DNA of 64,000 nt from CANHVK01 sp046304235 (lineage in GTDB: Bacteria; Bacteroidota; Bacteroidia; Flavobacteriales_D; Crocinitomicaceae), in NCBI GenBank assembly GCA_046304235.1, contig JBKCEW010000149.1, positions 6,603-70,602 of the forward strand, read 5' to 3'. Position numbers and translations under genes: made by a program. Under the pieces are notes generated by a model. It did no database searches. It saw only the letters and a list, made by a program, of their open reading frames with translations, and was not told the origin of the DNA. This document shows, piece after piece, positions 58,371-64,000 of the stretch (within the stretch, counting starts at the first letter, position 1; each line of letters starts with the position of its first letter).

Positions 58371-60689
58371 ATGAAATACTTTTTTTTACTGTTTTTGTTT
58401 ATTCAAATACAGCTTTTTGCACAAAATACGTGCAATTTAAATCTTACAGGAACCGTTTCTGATTTGCATAACAAAATGCCCTTATCAGGTATAAATGTAT
58501 TATTGAAAGAAACGAATACGCAAGTGAAAACAGATTCTCTTGGTAGGTATGTGTTTTCAAATATTTGTCCAGGAAAGTACACCTTACTTTGCGCAACCAT
58601 TTCAGGGTTTAAACCAATTAAAAAAGCTGTTGAATTAACAGAAAATAGGGTGCTAAACATCCAGTATGAATCGCATACAAAAGAGTTGGGAGAAATTATC
58701 ATTTATTCGAAAAAAGATCATTCGCCTCATTTAAAAACCTTAACAGGGGATATCATACAAGGGGATGAATTAGAAAAAAATAAAGGGGTAAATCTTGGTG
58801 AATTAGTTAAATCTGTACCTGGTGTAAGTACACTAAATACGGGTAATTCTATTTCTAAACCAGTTATTCACGGGATGCATAGCAATCGTTTGTTATTGGT
58901 AAATAATGGCGTGAGACAAGAAGGTCAACAATGGGGAACGGAACACGCACCTGAAATCGATCCGTTTATTGCTAGAAAAGTAACCGTAATTAAAGGAGCA
59001 AATAGCGTAATGTATGGTTCTGATGCAATTGCGGGAGTAATCATGGTGGACACGAAATCTTTACGAGATACAGCTGGACTTGGAGGTGAAGTTAATTTGG
59101 TTGGAAGTTCGAATGGTAGAGGAGGAGTGATTTCTGCTTTTTTAGAAGGAAATAGCAAACGATTTTCTCCATTTTCATGGCGAGTACAGGGTACATTAAA
59201 GCAACAAGGAAATGTACAAGCACCTGATTATATGTTGATAAACACCGGAGTGAAAGAATCCAACTTTTCAGTCGAAACCGCTTGGAAAAAACATAACTAT
59301 GGGCTTGAATTTTTTTATAGTCAATTCAATACCAAACTTGGAATTTTTGGTGCTTCGCACATTGGTAATTTATCCGATTTACAACGTGCTTTTTCAAGCA
59401 ATGTCCCTCTTGAAACAGGTTCTTTTACCTATGATATTGGAAGACCGTATCAAGTAGTGGAGCATGAATTGGCAAAATTCAAATTTTATTTCAATACTGG
59501 AAATGCAGGTAAATTTTCATTAACCTATGCCCGACAGTATAATTTTCGAAATGAGTACGATAAACATAAGCCTTTAAATAACGATTTAGCAAGTTTGAAT
59601 TTGCCCGATTTAGAATTTCATTTGACGACCCACTTAGTAGATGCCATTTGGACGCACAAAACATGGAAAAGGTGGAAAGGAAATGTTGGATTAAATACGA
59701 TGGTACAAGCAAATACCTACCGTGGAAGAATGTTAGTTCCTAGTTTTGAAAATCAAAGCGCAGGTGTCTTTTGGATTGAAAATTGGCATCATTTGAAATG
59801 GGATGTTGAGTTTGGTATTCGACAAGATTGGAAACAATTAACCGTTTATCTTCCTACCAAAGATAAATCGACCTTACTACCTACCAATCATATATTTGAA
59901 CGTACTACTGCAAGTGTAGGATTTAATTATTCAATGGATACCCTTTGGAAATTTTTATTCAATGTGGGAACTGCATGGAGATCACCTTCCGTAAATGAAT
60001 TGTATTCGAATGGATTACATCATGGGGCGGCAGCAGTTGAGTATGGAACTTCTTCCATGACTACGGAAAGAGCATCGAGCGCTACATTTACAATCAAGTA
60101 TGATAAAGAAGAAAAGTTAGCTATAGAAATTACTCCCTATTACAATTACATTCAAGGATTTATTTATCGTAAACCAACCCCAGAACCGGTGCTTACAGTT
60201 AGAGGAGCGTTTCCTGGATTTGTCTTTACGCAAACAGATGCAATATTAAAGGGGATTGATTTTCATGGGTCGTATCATTGGAATACTTACATAGAAACAA
60301 AGGTGAAAGGAGCTGTTTTACGCGCATGGAATAAAACAGAAAATGAATGGTTGATACTAATGCCTTCCGATAGGGTTGAAATTGAGACTGGATATCACAT
60401 AGATCGAAATCGAGTTTGGAAACATTACTATTTTGGTTTTACTGGACAATATGTAGCAAAACAAACGAGAGTACCTCAAAATGCTGATTTTGTTCCACCT
60501 CCTACAGATTATTGGTTGTGTGGTGTTTCAGCAGTAACCCATGTGCGCGTAGGGGCTCAATTATTGGAATTAGGATTGAATGTTACTAATTTATTTAATC
60601 AACGATACCGTGATTACTTAGATCGGTTCCGTTATTTTACAGATGCAATGGGAGCAAATGTTTCATTTAGAGTAAAATACAAATTTTAA
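58371..60689 (+). CDS. TonB-dependent outer-membrane receptor, probable metal uptake
   Basis: 772 residues. Signal peptide (MKYFFLLFLFIQIQLFAQ), a carboxypeptidase-like regulatory domain (about 22-105, LTGTVSDLHNKMPLSGINVL), a plug (about 120-235, LGELVKSVPGVSTLNTGNSI, HGMHSNRLLLVNNGVRQEGQ, VIKGANSVMYGSDAIAG) and a 22-strand-type barrel ending RDYLDRFRYFTDAMGANVSF with a terminal Phe. The plug segment QQWGTEHAPEIDPF adds a His. No SusD partner follows, so a metal or cofactor substrate is likelier than glycan. Operator-linked to the lipoprotein downstream. Confidence 0.92.
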   Translation: MKYFFLLFLFIQIQLFAQNTCNLNLTGTVSDLHNKMPLSGINVLLKETNTQVKTDSLGRYVFSNICPGKYTLLCATISGFKPIKKAVELTENRVLNIQYESHTKELGEIIIYSKKDHSPHLKTLTGDIIQGDELEKNKGVNLGELVKSVPGVSTLNTGNSISKPVIHGMHSNRLLLVNNGVRQEGQQWGTEHAPEIDPFIARKVTVIKGANSVMYGSDAIAGVIMVDTKSLRDTAGLGGEVNLVGSSNGRGGVISAFLEGNSKRFSPFSWRVQGTLKQQGNVQAPDYMLINTGVKESNFSVETAWKKHNYGLEFFYSQFNTKLGIFGASHIGNLSDLQRAFSSNVPLETGSFTYDIGRPYQVVEHELAKFKFYFNTGNAGKFSLTYARQYNFRNEYDKHKPLNNDLASLNLPDLEFHLTTHLVDAIWTHKTWKRWKGNVGLNTMVQANTYRGRMLVPSFENQSAGVFWIENWHHLKWDVEFGIRQDWKQLTVYLPTKDKSTLLPTNHIFERTTASVGFNYSMDTLWKFLFNVGTAWRSPSVNELYSNGLHHGAAAVEYGTSSMTTERASSATFTIKYDKEEKLAIEITPYYNYIQGFIYRKPTPEPVLTVRGAFPGFVFTQTDAILKGIDFHGSYHWNTYIETKVKGAVLRAWNKTENEWLILMPSDRVEIETGYHIDRNRVWKHYYFGFTGQYVAKQTRVPQNADFVPPPTDYWLCGVSAVTHVRVGAQLLELGLNVTNLFNQRYRDYLDRFRYFTDAMGANVSFRVKYKF

Positions 60690-60745
60690 CGCAACACTAT
60701 TGCATTATAAATTTTTTTAAACTTATATTTGCAACTAAATTGCAT
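60689..60745 (+). promoter_or_regulatory. Promoter with two 17-bp dyads for the His-containing lipoprotein
   Basis: A complete promoter, TTG (60700-60702), 21 bases, TATATTTG (60724-60731). One dyad, ACGCAACACTATTGCAT (60689-60705), covers the -33 TTG and the receptor stop codon. The second, TTGCAACTAAATTGCAT (60729-60745), begins five bases into the -7 box, as at 57929. Both share GCAAC-N3-ATTGCATTA. Looks like a repressor-controlled promoter. Confidence 0.68.
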
Positions 60746-60770
60746 TAATTAATATAAATAATTTAATATT

Positions 60771-61337
60771 ATGAGTAAATTTAAATTTTTAGGAACGGCT
60801 TTATTAGCAGGTTTATTAGTAGTAAGTTGTAAAAAAGATGATACAACACCAGTGGATAATCATGAACATGATGAAAGCGAATTAATCACTACAGTACAGT
60901 TAAATTTTAGTGGTAAAGGAATTTCGGGCAATGATACAACGTTTACAGTATCATTTGATGATCCAGATGGTACGGGTGGAAATAAACCTACATCATTTGA
61001 TACGATTCGTTTTGCTGCGAACAAAACATATACCTGTGATTTGATTTTGTTAGACAAGAGTAAAAATCCAGTAGATACTATTTCCAATGAAGTAAAAGAA
61101 GAAGCGGATGAGCATTTATTCTTTTTTACTCCATCTAACTCAGATGCTTTATCGGTTACAATCAATGATAAAGATTCAAAGGGTAGAAATCTAGGATTAA
61201 AAACCTCGTGGGTTACAAAAAAAGCAACAAATGGAACTCTAAAAGTGAAATTAATGCATCAACCAGGAGTGAAAGATGGTACTTCTGCGAATGGCGATAC
61301 GGATGTTGAAATTGATTTTCCTTTGGTTATTAAATAA
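60771..61337 (+). CDS. Lipoprotein with N-terminal His/acidic patch
   Basis: 188 residues. A lipoprotein signal (MSKFKFLGTALLAGLLVVSC, acylated Cys at 20) is followed by KKDDTTPVDNHEHDESELIT, a His/acidic patch, and a beta-rich domain (TTVQLNFSGKGISGNDTTFT, FDTIRFAANKTYTCDLILLD, LKVKLMHQPGVKDGT). This type of small lipoprotein is often beside TonB receptors in Bacteroidota. It probably sits at the outer membrane and binds or relays a metal such as zinc. It has its own doubly operated promoter and a terminator. Confidence 0.8.
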   Translation: MSKFKFLGTALLAGLLVVSCKKDDTTPVDNHEHDESELITTVQLNFSGKGISGNDTTFTVSFDDPDGTGGNKPTSFDTIRFAANKTYTCDLILLDKSKNPVDTISNEVKEEADEHLFFFTPSNSDALSVTINDKDSKGRNLGLKTSWVTKKATNGTLKVKLMHQPGVKDGTSANGDTDVEIDFPLVIK

Positions 61338-61369
61338 GCGCGGTGGTGTATTTTTTAAAAATACATTCA

Positions 61370-61402
61370 AAAGGAGGTGTGTAATGCATCTCCTTTTTTT
61401 GT
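61370..61402 (+). terminator. Rho-independent terminator after the lipoprotein gene
   Basis: AAAAGGAGGTG pairs with CATCTCCTTTT (one G-T wobble) and is followed by a T run. It closes the metal-uptake cluster. Confidence 0.82.
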
Positions 61403-61530
61403 TTAAAAAATAGGGTAAATTAGTTCTGTTTTCTATTAATAATCAAATCAATATCTCACTTTGTACTTGAAACTATTTTTTACAGTCCTTTAGTTAATAT
61501 TTAAACTCAACTAATTCGCTAGATTTATTC

Positions 61531-61538
61531 TATATTTG
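61531..61538 (+). promoter_or_regulatory. -7 promoter box for the SOUL gene
   Basis: TATATTTG, exact TAnnTTTG, 109 bases before the ATG at 61648. No dyad like those of the neighbouring cluster overlaps it. Confidence 0.45.
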
Positions 61539-61647
61539 ACAGGCTCAGTTGAGAGTTTTATAAAATGAAAATCAATATTTTGCAATTGAAAATGTTATTC
61601 ATGTAATAAATATTTACAGAATCATAAAATAACTAAATCCCCAAAAA

Positions 61648-62232
61648 ATGAAAATTGTAACCATCATACTAGTAGTTATCATCGTAGTATTTGCATTTGC
61701 TCAAATTTACTTTATGCTTTTACAAAGAAATATTGAATCGTATCCGTATACAGTCAAAAAGAAGTATGACCGATTTGAAATAAGAAAATACGAAGCAACT
61801 TTATTCACATCCGTTACACTCACTTCGAAAGGGTATAAAAATACTTCAAGTCAAGGTTTCTCTATTTTAGCGGGTTATATCTTTGGGAAAAATGATAGGA
61901 AAGAAAAAATTTCTATGACTAGCCCTGTATCTATGTCGTTGGACGATTCTACCACAATGATGTTTATGGTTCCTAAAAAACTACATAAAGAAACACTTCC
62001 AAAACCAGAGCAATCAGGGATAGAATTTAAGGAAGAACCTGCAAAATTGCTTGCAGCGATAAGTTTTGGTGGTTGGGCGAATGATGCTAAAATCGAAAAG
62101 TATAAACAGGAGTTAAAAGCGGCTTTGGATGCTCAAGGAATAGCATATTCTAATAAGTTTTATTTTTTTGGTTATAATGCTCCATTTGAAGTTTTTAATC
62201 GAAAAAATGAAGTGTTAGTGGAATTACAATAA
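61648..62232 (+). CDS. SOUL-family heme-binding protein
   Basis: 194 residues: an N-terminal membrane anchor (MKIVTIILVVIIVVFAFAQI), then the SOUL/HBP domain: YTVKKKYDRFEIRKYEATLF near 33, GFSILAGYIFGKNDRKEKIS near 69, MTSPVSMSLDDSTTMMFMVP near 88 and NKFYFFGYNAPFEVFNRKNE near the end. SOUL proteins bind heme or tetrapyrroles, mostly through a hydrophobic groove. Here it is probably tethered to the inner membrane facing the periplasm. Function beyond heme binding is unknown. Confidence 0.9.
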   Translation: MKIVTIILVVIIVVFAFAQIYFMLLQRNIESYPYTVKKKYDRFEIRKYEATLFTSVTLTSKGYKNTSSQGFSILAGYIFGKNDRKEKISMTSPVSMSLDDSTTMMFMVPKKLHKETLPKPEQSGIEFKEEPAKLLAAISFGGWANDAKIEKYKQELKAALDAQGIAYSNKFYFFGYNAPFEVFNRKNEVLVELQ

Positions 62233-62341
62233 AGTGTTTTACAACTGATTTTTAGATGCGTAATAATCAATTTAAATCAGTAATTAAACAAATATTTAGT
62301 TTATTTTGGCCTTGTTTTCCTTATACAATTTCCATACTGAA

Positions 62342-62893
62342 ATGAAAAATATAGGTAAGTTAAGTTTAGAAAATGCATATCGGCTTTTTGACTCAGGAGA
62401 TATCAACCAAATAGAAATTGGAACTACAAAAGGTTTACAACAAATTCATTTATATTTATTTAGAGAATTATACGATTTCGCTGGAAAAATTAGGAACGTA
62501 AATATTTCTAAAGGTGGATTTCGATTTGCAAATTCCCTCTATTTGAATGAGATTTTAGTAAAGATTGAACAAATGCCGGAATCAACTTTTGAAGATATTG
62601 TTGCTAAGTATGTAGAAATGAATATTGCTCACCCATTTATGGAAGGAAATGGAAGAACGATTCGCATTTGGCTAGATATGATATTAAAAGCAAGAATTCA
62701 GAAAGTAGTGAATTGGCAATTTGTAGACAAAACGCTTTATCTTCAAGCAATGGAAAGAAGTCCAATTAATGACCTTGAATTAAGAACGTTGTTAGGTTCT
62801 AATTTAACTTCTGAAATTGAAAATAGAGAAATGATTTTTAAAGGAATTGAACAATCTTACTACTACGAGGGCTATAAAAAAGAAGAAGATTAA
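62342..62893 (+). CDS. Class III Fic-domain AMP-transferase
   Basis: 183 residues. The Fic active site NIAHPFMEGNGRTIRIWLDM (HPFxxGNGRxxR) is intact: catalytic His, phosphate-binding loop and Arg. The C-terminus ends in GIEQSYYYEGYK, fitting the (S/T)xxxE(G/N) inhibitory motif of class III Fic proteins such as NmFic, so the enzyme is self-inhibited and can be released, in NmFic by oligomer state and autoAMPylation. It AMPylates protein hydroxyls; targets unknown (DNA gyrase for NmFic). ATG 62342 is chosen; the longer frame starts at a TTG. Confidence 0.9.
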   Translation: MKNIGKLSLENAYRLFDSGDINQIEIGTTKGLQQIHLYLFRELYDFAGKIRNVNISKGGFRFANSLYLNEILVKIEQMPESTFEDIVAKYVEMNIAHPFMEGNGRTIRIWLDMILKARIQKVVNWQFVDKTLYLQAMERSPINDLELRTLLGSNLTSEIENREMIFKGIEQSYYYEGYKKEED

Positions 62894-62897
62894 CCTT

Positions 62898-63281
62898 TTA
62901 TTTACATCTTGGACAAATACCACTAACCGTAATATTGATTTCATCAACTTGATATTCGGTAGGCATTGAAAATTGAGGGACTACATTTTCAACGCATGTA
63001 ATTTCTTTACATTGGTTACACGAAAAGTGAACGTGGTTGTGGGCATGTTGATGGTTACACGTGCTTTTACAAGCAGCATAATTTACTACTCCATCTGTAT
63101 TAATAATCTTATGAATTTTTTGTTCATCTACCAATCGAGTAAGAACTCGGTAAATAGTTACACGATCGCAAAGGTTGTTTAATTTTTGTTGTATTTCAAT
63201 GTGCGATAACGCATGATTAGTAGTTGTAATCAGATTGAGAATCTCTTGTTTTGCTAATGTATTTCGTGGTTTTTTCTGCAT
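62898..63281 (-). CDS. Fur-family metal regulator, Zur-like
   Basis: 127 residues. The N-terminal winged helix (TLAKQEILNLITTTNHALSH, DRVTIYRVLTRLVDEQKIHK) is followed by a dimerisation domain with many ligands: CKSTCNHQHAHNHVHFSCNQ, CKEITCVE and the terminal CPRCK. The two CxxC pairs match the structural zinc site of Fur proteins, and the His run fits a zinc-sensing member. It represses uptake genes when metal-loaded. It follows the cytochrome P460-like gene by three bases and may control the operators at 57929 and 60689-60745. Confidence 0.88.
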   Translation of the reverse strand: MQKKPRNTLAKQEILNLITTTNHALSHIEIQQKLNNLCDRVTIYRVLTRLVDEQKIHKIINTDGVVNYAACKSTCNHQHAHNHVHFSCNQCKEITCVENVVPQFSMPTEYQVDEINITVSGICPRCK

Positions 63282-63284
63282 TAA

Positions 63285-63800
63285 TTAAGGATAAAATTTA
63301 TTCATTAAAACATAATCAATGTTCCCCGATTGAGAATGACAGTTGATACACGAACTTCCTTTTTTTGAAGCGGACACCGCCACATTACCACCTGGCCTTA
63401 TGTAACCCCATACCCAACCTTTAGCATCAGCATCAACATTTTTGCTGTCTTTAAATAGTATTGCATAGAGATCAAGACTTTTTTCATCAGCGTATAACTC
63501 TTTGACAATTAATGATCCTTCTGGAAATGAAGTGTTATTTTGAACCTTACCCTCACTAGTTAATTTACTAGCTGCAATCGCATTAAAACGTGTTTTAAAG
63601 TATGCCTGTCCATGTCCACTCCCGGAGCTTTTTTTAAAAAGAGAGTCAACATTTTTATACCAAGTAAAATTGCTTGTTATTTTAGCTTTTTCATACAGTA
63701 ATAGGTCTGAGTTTGTATCAGAATTCTGTACTGTTTCTTCTTCTTTTTTGCATGATACAAAAACAAGGGTAATTGCTACAATAAAGATTATTTTTTTCAT
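63285..63800 (-). CDS. Cytochrome P460-like lipoprotein
   Basis: 171 residues. A lipoprotein signal (MKKIIFIVAITLVFVSCKK) is followed by FNAIAASKLTSEGKVQNNTS, FPEGSLIVKELYADEKSLDL, GWVWGYIRPGG and the heme site SSCINCHSQSGNIDYVLMNK (CxxCH). This order matches cytochrome P460-family proteins, c-type heme proteins that in ammonia oxidisers convert hydroxylamine; in Bacteroidota the role is unknown. Anchored in the periplasm. Shares an operon with the Zur-like regulator. Confidence 0.87.
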   Translation of the reverse strand: MKKIIFIVAITLVFVSCKKEEETVQNSDTNSDLLLYEKAKITSNFTWYKNVDSLFKKSSGSGHGQAYFKTRFNAIAASKLTSEGKVQNNTSFPEGSLIVKELYADEKSLDLYAILFKDSKNVDADAKGWVWGYIRPGGNVAVSASKKGSSCINCHSQSGNIDYVLMNKFYP

Positions 63801-64000
63801 AGTTAAAGTCGATGTGTTTCAAATGTAATGATTTTAAAAGAATTGGTTTAAATATTTTTCCCTCATTTAATTAAAGTCTTGTTCGAATTTCATAGATTAA
63901 ATAAAATAAGCTTTTAGTGTAGTGAAAAAATCAATTTCCATAATTCCAACATTAATATATTCAAAATAAGATATAAGATTATTAAATTCCTAATTGAATG
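63801..64000. other. Upstream region of the P460-regulator operon
   Basis: 200 AT-rich bases to the window end. Apart from the minus-strand -7 box at 63820 I see no gene, terminator or dyad. Confidence 0.5.
63820..63827 (-). promoter_or_regulatory. -7 promoter box for the P460-regulator operon
   Basis: The minus strand reads TACATTTG, 19 bases before the ATG at 63800. No TTGYA-type dyad overlaps it, so autoregulation by the Fur-family product is not evident. Confidence 0.5.

Larger units (their letters stand above)
61338..61647. other. Intergenic stretch between the lipoprotein and SOUL genes
   Basis: 310 bases without a convincing gene. It holds the terminator at 61370, an AT-rich spacer and the SOUL promoter at 61531. 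After the promoter an ATG at 61564 opens only a 13-codon frame (MKINILQLKMLFM) ending at 61605; it could be a leader peptide but has no supporting evidence. Confidence 0.6.

Noticed and set aside
57963..61337. Reading the TonB receptor as a SusC-type glycan importer
   Set aside because: No SusD-like gene or glycosidase is nearby, and the receptor is of ordinary siderophore/metal size rather than the roughly 1000-residue SusC form.
61564..61605. 13-codon open frame downstream of the SOUL promoter
   Set aside because: No distinctive composition, stall sequence or attenuator follows it; chance frames of this size are common in AT-rich DNA.

Overview
The window is AT-rich chromosomal DNA from a member of the Bacteroidota, most likely Flavobacteriales (the genus cannot be fixed by eye). 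Evidence: promoters carry the Bacteroidota -7 box TAnnTTTG; there is a TonB-dependent receptor with a carboxypeptidase-like N-terminal domain, a protein with a type IX secretion (Por) tail, DUF5686, DUF6495 and choice-of-anchor-V proteins, an HU-CCDC81/SPOR protein, a long-form IleS, and Gram-negative envelope genes (lpxB, kdsB, O-antigen ligases). No rRNA, tRNA or CRISPR array was seen. About 62 genes are called, nearly all intact.

Layout. 0-6 kb: queA, the minus-strand pair CBS-ACT protein/NAD kinase, then a small unknown, rseP, tryptophan 2,3-dioxygenase and an NTF2-like protein. 6-12 kb: a large AddB-like nuclease, small unknowns, a HAD phosphatase and a TerC-type transporter. 12.2-13.4 kb: an intact 959-bp IS1595-family element with an 8-bp target duplication, inserted in a dispersed GC-rich repeat. 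13.4-21.4 kb: DUF1569 protein, an overlapping lipid kinase/LTA-synthase-like pair, an AIM24 protein, NhaD antiporter, ClC channel and a DivIC/FtsB-like protein. 21.4-31 kb: SpoIID protein, lpxB operon, HemJ/enoyl-CoA hydratase/flippase, YraN, M48 protease, and a cyclase-type hydrolase with two small followers. 31-38 kb: sucA-sucB, an ORF6N protein and aspS. 38-49 kb: rnpA-S41 protease-O-antigen ligase-DUF5686, kdsB, HU/SPOR protein, C1 peptidase-BlaI regulator and a metallophosphoesterase. 49-57.9 kb: a MntA/HepT pair, ileS, a secreted heme-motif protein, O-antigen ligase with Wzz, SUFU-domain protein and DUF6495. 57.9-63.8 kb: a probable metal-uptake locus (small Cys/His exported protein, TonB receptor, His-containing lipoprotein), then SOUL protein, Fic enzyme, a Zur-like Fur-family regulator and a cytochrome P460-like lipoprotein.

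How the genes fit together. Most of the window is housekeeping: translation (aspS, ileS, rnpA, queA), TCA cycle (sucAB), NADP supply and envelope building. The most interesting unit is at 57.9-61.3 kb. Two transcription units there carry similar 17-bp dyads at exactly the same place relative to the -7 box, and one carries a second dyad over its -33 region, which suggests a single dedicated repressor. The Zur-like protein at 62.9 kb is the obvious candidate. Several genes (an 80-aa membrane protein, rnpA, the HU/SPOR gene, mntA, the LTA-synthase-like gene) have the -7 box so close to the start codon that their mRNAs should be leaderless or nearly so. Where the longest open frame begins upstream of or inside a promoter box (rseP, AIM24, MBL hydrolase, 179-aa lipoprotein) I moved the start downstream.
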